NCBI GenBank assembly: GCA_944387865.1
Contig: CALXGN010000008.1
Location: 1-64,000 of the forward strand
Source: Scatomorpha stercorigallinarum
GTDB lineage: Bacteria; Bacillota; Clostridia; Oscillospirales; Oscillospiraceae
Direction of reading: 5' to 3'
DNA: 64,000 bases
Every line of letters starts with the position of its first letter. The first letter of the stretch is position 1. Both the position numbers and the translations under genes were made by a program. The notes under the pieces were generated by a model. That model ran no database searches and was not told where the DNA came from. It saw only the letters and a program-made list of their open reading frames with translations. This document shows positions 11,307-19,504 of this stretch, piece by piece.

Positions 11307-12182
11307 ATGGACGACGCCGCTGTGGACAAGCTGGTAAAAAAGACGTACGGGCGCGCGTGGCCGCCCTGGTTATATGCATGTGCCGGCTCCTTCGTCTTTG
11401 CGCTGCTCTCATTCATCGTGCTCTGCGCGCTGCTGGGCACTCCGTTCTCCTATGAGGTGGACGCGCTGCTTTTTACCATCTCTTATGAGGGCTGGTTGGA
11501 CACGAAGCCATATATGTGGGCGGTATGGATGGCCCTGGGCTTCACGCCGGAGCTGTCCCTGTATTTTGCCGACAGAGCGCGGAGGGTCCGGCGCGTCATG
11601 CGCATATATACGCGGGACTGCGACGAGGAGCTCTGCCTGCGCGTCCTGCGCCGCGCCGTGGACTACGGCAAGGAGAAGCGCATATACAGGCGTTTCGATA
11701 TGCGCTGTTCGTTGTACTTCAGCCTGGAAAACGGGTTCGTGCATCTGCTCTGCACCTCCGGGCGCGTGGAAGAGGCGCGGGAATACATGGAAAACGGCTG
11801 GCTCAGGCGCAAAGGCTACCTTTACCGCGACACATTGTGTGCGGTAGACTATGCCGAGGCCGCATACGCCGGAGACGAGCCGCGCGCGAGGGCGGCGGCA
11901 GCCCGCGCGGGCAAGCTGAAGCGCGGCAACTATGGTGTACAGGCTACGCTGAGCGCGCTGCGCGGGGAATACGCCGCGGCCATTGAACTGGCCGGCAGGC
12001 GGGCCGACTCCACCGACGCCGGCCTGGTCGAATACACCTATTTTACCGCCCGCTGCTATGAGCGCATGGGCGATACGGACATGGCCGCCGAGCGTTACGG
12101 ATACGCCGCAGAGAAGGGCGGTACCATGCGCTGCGCGCAGAAGGCGCGCGAATGGCTCGCGGCGCGTGAAAGCGCACAGTGA
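11307..12182 (+). CDS. Membrane protein with helical repeat domain, function unknown
   Basis: A 291-residue protein not recognised as a known family. One strong membrane helix lies near residues 22-46 and a second weaker hydrophobic stretch near 70-90. The rest is a soluble alpha-helical region (about 115-285) whose Ala/Tyr/Arg-rich pattern (LVEYTYFTARCYERMGDTDM) resembles tetratricopeptide-like repeats. GGGAGGCGGGACA gives a good ribosome site. It is a single-gene unit with its own promoter (11255-11283) and terminator. A scaffold or assembly role is only a guess from the repeat shape. Confidence 0.7.
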   Translation: MDDAAVDKLVKKTYGRAWPPWLYACAGSFVFALLSFIVLCALLGTPFSYEVDALLFTISYEGWLDTKPYMWAVWMALGFTPELSLYFADRARRVRRVMRIYTRDCDEELCLRVLRRAVDYGKEKRIYRRFDMRCSLYFSLENGFVHLLCTSGRVEEAREYMENGWLRRKGYLYRDTLCAVDYAEAAYAGDEPRARAAAARAGKLKRGNYGVQATLSALRGEYAAAIELAGRRADSTDAGLVEYTYFTARCYERMGDTDMAAERYGYAAEKGGTMRCAQKAREWLAARESAQ

Positions 12183-12193
12183 CGGACAGCAGG

Positions 12194-12262
12194 AGACCCG
12201 GCCAATGCCTCAGGCATTGGCCGGGTCTTTGAACAAAGCGTCCCGCTTCGGGCGGGACGCTT
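12194..12262. terminator. Two hairpins between converging genes
   Basis: The first hairpin (12194-12228, 16-bp perfect stem, loop TCA, then TT) serves the plus-strand membrane gene. The second (12236-12262, 11-bp stem AAGCGTCCCGC) lies just beyond the trkH stop and, read on the minus strand, is followed by TTGTTC, so it serves trkH. Confidence 0.8.
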
Positions 12263-12266
12263 GCTT

Positions 12267-13709
12267 TTATCTCTTGCGCCAGGTGCTGGGCGTGAAGAGG
12301 ATGAGGATGGGGAATATCTCCAGGCGGCCGAGGAGCATGTCCGCGCTGAGGATGAGCTTGGAGATGTCCGAGAAGGCGCTGAAGTTGCCCATCGGGCCCA
12401 CATCGCCAAGGCCGGGGCCGACGTTGGAGATGCAGGTGACGACAGAGGTGAAGGTGGTAACGAGGTCGAAGCCGTCCAGCGCCACCAGCACCGTGGAGAT
12501 GAAGGTGATGGTGATGTAAAGCACAAAGAACACCAGCGCGGCGCGGATAGTGGTGGCCTCTACAGAGCGGCCGTCCATGCGCACGGAGTAGGTGCGGCGC
12601 GGGTTGAGCATCTTGACGATCTCCTGCTTGGCCGTTTTGGCCAGGAGGATGATACGCGAGACTTTCAGGCCGCCGCCCGTGCTGCCGGCGCTGGCCCCGA
12701 TGAACATCACGAGCACCAGTATCGCCTTTGAGAACGAGGGCCAGAGGTCGAAGTTCGTGGTGGCGAAGCCGGTGGTGGTCATCACCGACGAGACCTGGAA
12801 GAAGGCGTATCTGAGGGCCGTCCAGAAGGACTCATAATAGCCGCCCAGAAGGTCCACGGCGATGAGCACCGAGGCGGCGGCGGCGATGCCGAAATAGCCG
12901 AGGAACTCGCTGTTGGTGAACGCTGCGCGGAATTTGCGGATGAGAAGCAGGAAATAGATGTTGAAGTTGACGCCGAAGAGCATCATGAAGATGCCGGTGA
13001 CGATGTCTATGTACGCGCTGTCGTAATAGCCGATGGAGAGCGCCTTTACGCTGAAGCCGCCGGTGCCGGCGGTGGCCATGGAGTGGTTGACGGAGTCGAA
13101 GAACGGCATCCCGCCGGCGCAGAGGAGGATGATGAGGATGACCGTGAGGACGACGTAGATGAGGTAGGTGATGGCGGAGCTGCGGCGAATGCGCGGCACC
13201 AGCTTGCCCACAACGGGGCCGGGGACCTCCGCGCGCATGATGTGCATGCTGCGCTCCTCGCTCAGCGGCACCACGGCCATGATGAACACCAGCACGCCCA
13301 TGCCGCCTATCCAGTGCGAAAGGCTGCGCCAGAGCAGGTGCCCGTGGCTCATCGCCTCGACATCCGTAAGGATGGAGGAGCCAGTGGTGGTAAAGCCGGA
13401 GACGATCTCGAAAAAGGCGTCCACATAGTGGGGTATCTCCCCGGCAAACACGAAGGGCAGCGCGCCCACAAGGCTTATCAGCAGCCAGGCGAGGGCCACG
13501 CTGACGAAGCCCTCGCGGGCATAGAAATCCTTGCGCTTGAGCCTGGGCAGCGCGAGCAGCACGGCCAGGGCGGCCGCGATGCCCATCGTGTAGAGGAAGC
13601 TGGCGGGGGATTCGCCGTACCAGAGAGCGGTGACGACGGGCAGCAGCATCAGCGCGGCAAGGACGCCCATTACGCGGCTGAGTATCTTCGATATCATCCG
13701 GTAGTTCAC
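12267..13709 (-). CDS. trkH: Potassium uptake channel subunit TrkH/KtrB
   Basis: The integral membrane pore of a Trk/Ktr potassium importer. The 480 residues are strongly hydrophobic, with four pore-loop filter motifs recognisable as TTTGSS, TAGTGGFS, TTTGFA and SNVGPGLG. The start is a GTG at 13709, three bases after trkA; an ATG four codons inside (13697) is an alternative. The partner TrkA is encoded directly upstream in the same operon, so the complete importer is present. Acting at the cytoplasmic membrane, it probably serves potassium and osmotic balance. Confidence 0.94.
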   Translation of the reverse strand: MNYRMISKILSRVMGVLAALMLLPVVTALWYGESPASFLYTMGIAAALAVLLALPRLKRKDFYAREGFVSVALAWLLISLVGALPFVFAGEIPHYVDAFFEIVSGFTTTGSSILTDVEAMSHGHLLWRSLSHWIGGMGVLVFIMAVVPLSEERSMHIMRAEVPGPVVGKLVPRIRRSSAITYLIYVVLTVILIILLCAGGMPFFDSVNHSMATAGTGGFSVKALSIGYYDSAYIDIVTGIFMMLFGVNFNIYFLLLIRKFRAAFTNSEFLGYFGIAAAASVLIAVDLLGGYYESFWTALRYAFFQVSSVMTTTGFATTNFDLWPSFSKAILVLVMFIGASAGSTGGGLKVSRIILLAKTAKQEIVKMLNPRRTYSVRMDGRSVEATTIRAALVFFVLYITITFISTVLVALDGFDLVTTFTSVVTCISNVGPGLGDVGPMGNFSAFSDISKLILSADMLLGRLEIFPILILFTPSTWRKR

Positions 13710-13712
13710 AGG

Positions 13713-15074
13713 TCAGTCCTCGAAAATATCCGAAAAACGCTGGATGCCGAAGCGGGCGGTGACGGCGATGACGCTGTCGTGCTGGCGGATGACGTCGCTG
13801 CCGCCGGGGATGATGCAGGTGTTGCCGCGGATGATGGCCGCGAGCAGCGTGTCGTGCCCGATGTTCAGGTCCTTGAGGGGGATGTTGAGGTAGGGCGCGT
13901 CCTTGCGGATGAGGAACTCAAGCACCTCGGCCTTGCCATCCGCTATCTCGTGCAGGGACTCGATGCCGCTGGCGTCCAGCGAGTTCTGCATGGCGCGCAC
14001 GTACTGGACGATGTTGTCCGCGGCGATGTTGGTGGGCGTGACGAAGCTGTCCAGCTTGTGGGAGCCCACGAGCGTGCGGTAAACGTCCTGGTTTATCTTG
14101 GTGATGACCTTGCCGGCGCCGCTGTTGGCGGCAAACATGGAGGTGATGATGTTGTTCTGGTCGCTGCCGGTGAGGGCCACGAAGGCGTCCGCCGTGCTGA
14201 TGCCCTCCTCCTCAAGCAGCTGGGGGTCGGTGCCGTCGCCCAACAGGACTTCCGCCCTGGGCAGTATCTCCTTGATGGTCTCGCAGTGGTCGGCGTTTTC
14301 CTCGATGATCTTGACGCGGATGCCGGCGTCGATAAGCTCGCGCCCCAGATAGAGGCTGATGCGGCCGCCGCCGAGGATCATCACGTCGCGCACACTGCGC
14401 TTATAGGTGCCGATGGCCTTGAAAAAGGCGCTCATGCTCACCGGCGCGCCGACGACATGCGCCACATCGCCCGCCTCCAGGCGGTAGCTGCCGGTGGGTA
14501 TGACCACGTCGGACCCGTGCTGGACGGCGCTGACGAGGATGCCGGAGCCGTAGCGGCTGCCGAGCTGGGAGAGCTTGAGGCCGCAGATGGGCATTTCCTG
14601 CGTGACGGTGAACTCCACCATCTCCGCGCGGCCCTTGGCGAAGGACTCGACCTTGGCGGCCGAGGGGATGCGGAGGATGCGCGAGATCTCCGCCGCGGCG
14701 TCGTGCTCGGGGTTGAAAACAAGGGAGAGACCCAGCTCCTCCTTGAAGAACACGAGCTGGCGGAAATACTCCATCGTGCGCACACGGGCGACCGTGTTGC
14801 TTATGCCCAGCTTGCGCGCCGTCAGGCAGCAGAGCATGTTGACGGCGTCGTCGTCGGTGACGGCGAGGAGCAGGTCGGCGTCCTCCGCGCCGGCCTCGGT
14901 GAGGACTTCGTAGTCTGCGCCGTTGCCCTGCAGGGCCATGACGTCGTAGTTGGTGGTTATGTGCTCGATCTTGGCCGGGTCACGGTCGATGACAGTGACG
15001 CTGTGCCCCTCGTCGATGAGCCTGTCCGAAAGGCCCTGGCCCATGCGCCCGGCGCCAATGACGATGATGTTCAT
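13713..15074 (-). CDS. trkA: Trk potassium uptake regulatory subunit TrkA
   Basis: The cytoplasmic ring-forming subunit that gates TrkH in response to nucleotides. The 453 residues hold two RCK units in tandem, each with a Rossmann NAD(H)-binding part (first GAGRMGQGLSDRLIDEGH; second MILGGGRISLYLGRELIDAG) followed by an RCK-C part. AAGGGGG precedes the ATG at 15074, which overlaps the stop of the exonuclease gene by four bases (ATGA). It is co-transcribed with trkH. Confidence 0.95.
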   Translation of the reverse strand: MNIIVIGAGRMGQGLSDRLIDEGHSVTVIDRDPAKIEHITTNYDVMALQGNGADYEVLTEAGAEDADLLLAVTDDDAVNMLCCLTARKLGISNTVARVRTMEYFRQLVFFKEELGLSLVFNPEHDAAAEISRILRIPSAAKVESFAKGRAEMVEFTVTQEMPICGLKLSQLGSRYGSGILVSAVQHGSDVVIPTGSYRLEAGDVAHVVGAPVSMSAFFKAIGTYKRSVRDVMILGGGRISLYLGRELIDAGIRVKIIEENADHCETIKEILPRAEVLLGDGTDPQLLEEEGISTADAFVALTGSDQNNIITSMFAANSGAGKVITKINQDVYRTLVGSHKLDSFVTPTNIAADNIVQYVRAMQNSLDASGIESLHEIADGKAEVLEFLIRKDAPYLNIPLKDLNIGHDTLLAAIIRGNTCIIPGGSDVIRQHDSVIAVTARFGIQRFSDIFED

Positions 15075-16054
15075 TCAACGGCCCCCTTCTTCTGAGCGAC
15101 TTTTTTCTTGCGCTTCGAACGACCGCGTCCGCGCCGGCGCGGCTGGGCGGCCTTGGCGGCATAGTAGTTCTGCATGGCCTCGTCGGCCTCGTAGATCAGG
15201 CGGTTGACGGTGTACTGGCCGTCGCTCCCGCGGCGGAAACGCAGCCTGAGGAGGTATTTGCCGTCGTCCGGGCAGTCGGCAAGGTTCATATAGCGGTGGT
15301 CGCCCTGATCGACCCACTTCGACAGGGACAGCTCACGCCCGCAGACGGGGCAGTGGGGGAGGCTGACTCGCTCGTCGGCAAAGGCGTCGCCCTTTGAGGC
15401 GAAGGCGGAGATGCAGTCGTGCTTCAGCGGCTCGGGGCCGCTGCTGCCGGAGCTGGGCAGGTCGCCGGAGCGGGAGGCCGTCTCGTGGTAATGGCGGAGG
15501 CCGTTCTCCATGTCCAGATGCGAGCAGACGAGGCCGGTATTATACGCGTCGCCCAGCGCGTCGTGCGCCACACGGGTCTGCTCTATGCCGAAGTGCTCCA
15601 TGGCGGAGGCCAGGGACTTCTGCTCGCGGTCGCCGCTGACCTGCATGCTGTATATGAGCTGGAGATTCACCCAGTCCTCTATCCAGTCCCAGTCAAGGTC
15701 GTGGATGATGATGTTCTGCTCCATGATACCGCGGTCGTCGTAGCCCCAGGTAAGGAAGGTCACGCCGTCGCCGCACCATTCGCGGAATTTTGCCAGGGCC
15801 TCGGGGAAAGGAAGGCCGTTATTCAGCCGCTCCTTGTCAAAGCCGGTGAGTTTTTTGACCTTGTAGTGCATGCGCTTGAAGTAGACGGGCTTGACGTCCA
15901 CGGTGAACTCCTCGCCGGGCGTCATGTCCTCGTTGAGCTTCACAGCGCCTATCTCTATGATCTCGCCGCGGAGGCGGATGGGGAGCTTGTTGAATACGGA
16001 GGCCTGCGAGTTCATCGCCTGATTCCACTCGAGGTCCACCACCACATAATTCAT
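15071..16054 (-). CDS. DnaQ-like 3'-5' exonuclease with basic C-terminal tail
   Basis: A DEDDh-type exonuclease. The first motif is DLEWNQ (residue about 6), an IIEIGAVKLN segment follows, and the last motif HDALGDAYNT carries the catalytic His and Asp. The C-terminal third has a CPVC pair with a later Cys that could bind zinc, and ends in a very basic tail (RRRGRGRSKRKKK) suited to nucleic acid binding. The start at 16054 is chosen because the family begins at NYVVVDLEW; 13 further codons upstream lack support. It is the first gene of an operon with trkA and trkH. RNA or DNA substrate is unknown. Confidence 0.85.
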   Translation of the reverse strand: MNYVVVDLEWNQAMNSQASVFNKLPIRLRGEIIEIGAVKLNEDMTPGEEFTVDVKPVYFKRMHYKVKKLTGFDKERLNNGLPFPEALAKFREWCGDGVTFLTWGYDDRGIMEQNIIIHDLDWDWIEDWVNLQLIYSMQVSGDREQKSLASAMEHFGIEQTRVAHDALGDAYNTGLVCSHLDMENGLRHYHETASRSGDLPSSGSSGPEPLKHDCISAFASKGDAFADERVSLPHCPVCGRELSLSKWVDQGDHRYMNLADCPDDGKYLLRLRFRRGSDGQYTVNRLIYEADEAMQNYYAAKAAQPRRRGRGRSKRKKKVAQKKGAVE

Positions 16055-16092
16055 CTGAGTACCTACCCTCTTCCGGAAACACATTCTCAGCA

Positions 16093-16121
16093 ATTATAGC
16101 ACATGGCCATGCGAATATCAA
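16093..16121 (-). promoter_or_regulatory. Sigma-A promoter for the exonuclease-trkA-trkH operon
   Basis: On the minus strand TTGATA (16116-16121), a 17-base spacer ending in TGC, and TATAAT (16093-16098) form a near-consensus promoter with extended -10, about 40 bases before the start codon. Confidence 0.85.
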
Positions 16122-16131
16122 TCGGCAAAAT

Positions 16132-16161
16132 AAGCGCCGCGCCGGGTTTTCCGGCGCGGCG
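16132..16161 (-). terminator. Terminator of the XRE-regulator operon
   Basis: An 11-bp perfect stem (16135-16145 with 16151-16161) and, on the minus strand, a following CTTATTTTG tract end the two-gene operon upstream of it. Confidence 0.75.
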
Positions 16162-16187
16162 AAGGCTCGTACAGGGCTGCATCGGCG

Positions 16188-16406
16188 TTATTTGCCGGGG
16201 CCTTCCGGCGTGGGCTCGACTGTGAATATCTCCTCGATGGAAACGCCAAAGACGCTGGCTATGTTCCAGGCCAGGACCAGCGAAGGGTTATAGCGGCCCT
16301 TTTCAAGGTTGCCGATGGTCTCGCGGCGGACGCCGACCAGTTTTGCCAGCTCCTCCTGCTTCATATCGTGCCTGGCGCGGTATTCCCTGATCCTATTCTT
16401 TATCAC
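16188..16406 (-). CDS. XRE-family transcriptional regulator
   Basis: A 72-residue protein that is almost entirely one helix-turn-helix domain: MKQEELAKLVGVRRETIGNL is the recognition region and NPSLVLAWNIASVFGVSIEE the rest. Such small regulators usually repress an adjoining membrane-protein gene. The chosen start is GTG at 16406, giving the conserved IKNRIREYRA N-terminus. It overlaps the preceding membrane gene by 14 bases. A palindrome on the operon promoter (16804-16819) is the likely target, which suggests autoregulation. Confidence 0.88.
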   Translation of the reverse strand: MIKNRIREYRARHDMKQEELAKLVGVRRETIGNLEKGRYNPSLVLAWNIASVFGVSIEEIFTVEPTPEGPGK

Positions 16407-16764
16407 GTCCCAGCCCCCATTTTTCCCTGAAGCCGTAGTAGGCGGTGGAGAACGCATAGACAACGACGGACGCCGCCCAGCCGGCGGCGAGGCCGGTCAT
16501 GAGGGCGTCTGTCCCGCCGCCTTTGCCGGCGATGAAACAGGCGAGGGAAACGAGCGCCACGGCGGCCATGCCGCTGTAGAACGCGCGCGAAGCCGACTTG
16601 TTCATGTATTCCTCCATCATCTCATCGGACTTGATGAAGAAATACTCAAAGTCAACGGCAAAGGCAAAGAATGCCAGGAAAACACGCGCCTGCGTGAACA
16701 CGCCGATGAAGCCGAGAAGCGAGAGCAGGCCGGTGGAAGCGTACAGCCAGCGTTTCAGGCTCAT
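16393..16764 (-). CDS. Small integral membrane protein paired with XRE regulator
   Basis: A 123-residue protein with about four hydrophobic segments (near 7-22, 25-42, 65-82 and 92-110) separated by a charged stretch with KSDEMMEEYMNKSASRAFY. This plan resembles DUF3796/DUF2178-type proteins that are commonly co-encoded with a small XRE regulator. AAGGAGGCCATCCC precedes the ATG at 16764. The open frame extends further upstream but lacks a better start. Function is unknown. Confidence 0.75.
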   Translation of the reverse strand: MSLKRWLYASTGLLSLLGFIGVFTQARVFLAFFAFAVDFEYFFIKSDEMMEEYMNKSASRAFYSGMAAVALVSLACFIAGKGGGTDALMTGLAAGWAASVVVYAFSTAYYGFREKWGLGRDKE

Positions 16765-16803
16765 GGGATGGCCTCCTTGTGTGTGATGTATTTCGCTTAT
16801 AAT

Positions 16804-16819
16804 GTGATAAATATACCAC
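16804..16819. promoter_or_regulatory. Palindromic operator over the XRE operon -10
   Basis: GTGATAAATATACCAC (16804-16819) is an imperfect palindrome that covers the -10 box (16810-16815) of the minus-strand promoter for the membrane/XRE pair. Its position fits binding and self-repression by the XRE protein. This is inferred from layout only. Confidence 0.55.
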
Positions 16820-16838
16820 ATACGATGCGCGATGTCAA
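16810..16838 (-). promoter_or_regulatory. Sigma-A promoter of the membrane/XRE operon
   Basis: On the minus strand TTGACA (16833-16838), a 17-base spacer and TATATT (16810-16815). The -35 box is perfect consensus. Confidence 0.85.
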
Positions 16839-16865
16839 GCCGCTGCGGCGGACGGCAAATATCCT

Positions 16866-16894
16866 TTGAATACGCTTGCTCTACGTGGTATAAT
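16866..16894 (+). promoter_or_regulatory. Sigma-A promoter of ddl-murF
   Basis: TTGAAT (16866-16871), a 17-base spacer and a consensus TATAAT (16889-16894) lie 32 bases before the ddl start. The -10 is embedded in GTGGTATAATGGCAC, which shares the half-site GTGGTATA with the operator at 16804-16819. Confidence 0.85.
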
Positions 16895-16926
16895 GGCACA
16901 GTCATTTGAGAAAGGAGGCTGACGGG

Positions 16927-17973
16927 ATGAAGATCGTGGTATTGTGCGGCGGTCTATCGCCGGAGAGGAACGTCTCGCGCTCTTCGGGCGCGAAGATCGC
17001 CGCCGCGCTGAGGGAGCTTGGCCACGCTGTTGTGCTTGTCGATATGTATTTCGGGCTGGAGGACTACGCCGGGGGGCTGGAGGATATTTTTGAACGCCCG
17101 CCGGAGGATTTCGGTACGGTGATAGAGGAAGCGGCGCCGGACATGGCTGCCGTGAAGGCCGCGCGCAGGCTGCAGAGCGCGAGCCAGTTCGGCGACCGGG
17201 TACTGGAGCTGTGCGCCATGGCGGACATCGTGTTCATGGCCCTGCACGGGCAGTGCGGCGAGGACGGGCGTGTGCAGGCGGTGTTCGACCTGATGGGGAT
17301 AAAATACACGGGCAGCGGCCACCTGGGCAGCGCCATCGCCATGGACAAGGACCTCACCAAGCGCATCGTCGCGCCGCTGGGCGTGCTCACGCCGGAGTGG
17401 CGCACCTATGAGCTCGCGCAGCTCGACCTGGACGCTGCCTGCGGCGAGTGCGCGCTGCCGGCGGTGGTGAAGCCGGTGGATTCCGGCTCCAGCATCGGCG
17501 TCTCCATCGCGCATACGCGCGAGGAGCTGCGCTCAGCGCTCTCGGCGGCGGCGCGGGAGAGCTCGCGCGCCGTGGTGGAACAGTACATAGCCGGGCGCGA
17601 GGTACAGATAGGCATACTGGCGGGTAAGCCGCTGCCGAGCATCGAGATAAGGCCGCTGGTGGGCTTTTACGACTACAGGAACAAGTACCAGGCCGGCGCA
17701 GCGGAGGAGATAACGCCCGCGCCCATCCCGGCGGAGACGGAGGAGCGCGTCGCGCGCGCGGCGATGACGGTGTACAGCGCGCTGGGGCTGAGCGCCATCT
17801 CGCGCGCGGATTTCATACTTGACGCCGAGGGGCGGCTGTGGTTTTTGGAGATCAACACCCTGCCCGGGATGACGCCCACGAGCCTGGTGCCGCAGGAGGC
17901 GGCGGTGCTGGGGATAAGCTATCCCGAGCTCTGCCAGCTCATCATCGACGCCTCGCTGGAGAAGTACGCATGA
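16927..17973 (+). CDS. ddl: D-alanine--D-alanine ligase
   Basis: This ATP-grasp enzyme makes the D-Ala-D-Ala end of the peptidoglycan precursor. The 348 residues include CGGLSPERNVS at the start, HGQCGEDG, the ATP-binding KPVDSGSSIGVS, the omega-loop YDYRNKY typical of true D-Ala-D-Ala ligases, and the metal site FLEINTLPGMT. AAAGGAGGCT supports ATG 16927; an in-frame TTG at 16906 precedes that site. It overlaps murF as ATGA, a normal pairing. A second, VanG-like ligase is encoded at 52890-53942. Confidence 0.94.
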   Translation: MKIVVLCGGLSPERNVSRSSGAKIAAALRELGHAVVLVDMYFGLEDYAGGLEDIFERPPEDFGTVIEEAAPDMAAVKAARRLQSASQFGDRVLELCAMADIVFMALHGQCGEDGRVQAVFDLMGIKYTGSGHLGSAIAMDKDLTKRIVAPLGVLTPEWRTYELAQLDLDAACGECALPAVVKPVDSGSSIGVSIAHTREELRSALSAAARESSRAVVEQYIAGREVQIGILAGKPLPSIEIRPLVGFYDYRNKYQAGAAEEITPAPIPAETEERVARAAMTVYSALGLSAISRADFILDAEGRLWFLEINTLPGMTPTSLVPQEAAVLGISYPELCQLIIDASLEKYA

Positions 17974-19298
17974 GGGATATGACCATTTTTTCGGCCGCCC
18001 GCGCCGCCGGCGGGCGCGTTGCCGGCTGCGGGCAGGATGCGCCGCTCTCAGGCGGCGTCATCGACAGCCGCGAGGCGGGGCCGGGGCTGATGTTCTGCGC
18101 GCTGCCGGGCGAGCGCGCGGACGGGCACGAATACATGCGCTCCGCGCTGGAAAAGGGCGCGGCCTGCTGCCTGGCGACGCATGTGCCGGAGGGCGTGACG
18201 GGGCCGGTGATACTGGTGGACGACGTGCGCTCGGCCATGGCGAAGATCGCCGGCGCATGCCGCGACAGGCTGGGCATCCCGGTGGTGGGCATCACGGGCA
18301 GCAGCGGCAAGACCACGGCCAAGGAGATGTGCGCCGCCGTGCTCTCGCAAAAATACAACACGCTAAAGACGGAGAAGAATTTCAACAACGAGCTGGGCGT
18401 GCCGCTGACGCTCTTCCGCATCGGGCCGGAGCACGGCGCGGCGGTGGTGGAGCTGGGCATCAACCACTTCGGCGAGATGAGCCGACTGGGCGCCATGGCG
18501 AAGCCGGACATCGCCGTCTACACGCTCATCGGGCGCTCGCATCTGGAGGCGCTGGGCGACCTGGACGGCGTGCTGCGGGCCAAGGGCGAGCTTGTGGAGC
18601 ACATGCCGCCTGACGGGATGCTGATTGTCAACGGCGACGATGAAAAGCTCGCCGCCTGGCGTCCCGCGCGGCGCAAGCTGACCTTCGGGCTCGGCGAGGG
18701 CTGCGACGTGCGCGGCGTGGGCTTCGCCCCGCGCGGGGCGGAGGGCTCGGCGCTGACCGTGCTGGCAGGGGAGAGGCGGATAGAGATCTTCCTTCCGGCC
18801 TATGGCCGGCATCTGGCCTACGCCGCGCTGGCAGCGGCGGCCGTGGGCATCGAGCTTGGCCTGAGCGACGGACAGATCGCCGCCGGGGCGGCGGATTACG
18901 CGCCGGTGGGGCGCCGCGCGCGCATCATCGAGACGCCGTCGCTTACTGTCATCGACGACTGCTACAATGCCAATCCCGATTCCGTGAAGATGGCCATCGC
19001 CTCCGCCGGCGCGCTCGGCGGGCGGCTGGTGTGCATCCTCGGCGACATGCTGGAGCTGGGGGAACAGTCCGAACAGATGCACCGCGAGGTGGGCGAGGCG
19101 GCGAGAGCGGCCGGCGCGCTGCTGCTGACGGCAGGCGAGCGCAGCGCCGCCATGGGCGGCGAGCACTTTGCCAGCAAGGCGGAGCTCATATCCGCCCTGC
19201 CGCGGCTGCTGAAAAGGGGAGACCGCGTACTGGTGAAGGCCTCGCACTCCATGGCCTTCGAGGAGATCAGCGACGCGCTGCGCGCGCTGTCGCTGTAA
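17970..19298 (+). CDS. murF: UDP-MurNAc-tripeptide--D-Ala-D-Ala ligase MurF
   Basis: MurF adds the D-Ala-D-Ala dipeptide made by Ddl to the muropeptide precursor. The product has 442 residues, with the N-terminal substrate-binding domain (SGGVIDSREAGPGLMFCAL), the central ATP site GITGSSGKTTAKE and the C-terminal motif DDCYNANPDSVKMA. The ATG at 17970 overlaps the ddl stop by four bases. MurF enzymes of vancomycin-resistant strains also accept D-Ala-D-Ser, which matters because this genome carries a vanG cluster. Confidence 0.96.
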   Translation: MRDMTIFSAARAAGGRVAGCGQDAPLSGGVIDSREAGPGLMFCALPGERADGHEYMRSALEKGAACCLATHVPEGVTGPVILVDDVRSAMAKIAGACRDRLGIPVVGITGSSGKTTAKEMCAAVLSQKYNTLKTEKNFNNELGVPLTLFRIGPEHGAAVVELGINHFGEMSRLGAMAKPDIAVYTLIGRSHLEALGDLDGVLRAKGELVEHMPPDGMLIVNGDDEKLAAWRPARRKLTFGLGEGCDVRGVGFAPRGAEGSALTVLAGERRIEIFLPAYGRHLAYAALAAAAVGIELGLSDGQIAAGAADYAPVGRRARIIETPSLTVIDDCYNANPDSVKMAIASAGALGGRLVCILGDMLELGEQSEQMHREVGEAARAAGALLLTAGERSAAMGGEHFASKAELISALPRLLKRGDRVLVKASHSMAFEEISDALRALSL

Positions 19299-19387
19299 TG
19301 AGCGCTCAAAGTGCACAGTACGGACGGCTGCGGAGGGCCGCTATTGGCTAAACTTCAATAATATTGGCTGAATGTTGATTTAATTCA

Positions 19388-19416
19388 TTGCAATCACAAA
19401 GAAATTGTCGTATATT
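19388..19416 (+). promoter_or_regulatory. Sigma-A promoter for the M20 amidohydrolase pair
   Basis: TTGCAA (19388-19393), 17-base spacer, TATATT (19411-19416), in an AT-rich gap. A second -10-like TATTAT follows about ten bases later. Confidence 0.6.
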
Positions 19417-19504
19417 AAGTATTATACGGCGGCTGCGCACCGGGCCAGGCGCGCGGGCCGTCCAGCGCTTTTCCCTCGCACCGGACCGATCAAAGAAAGG
19501 ACAG

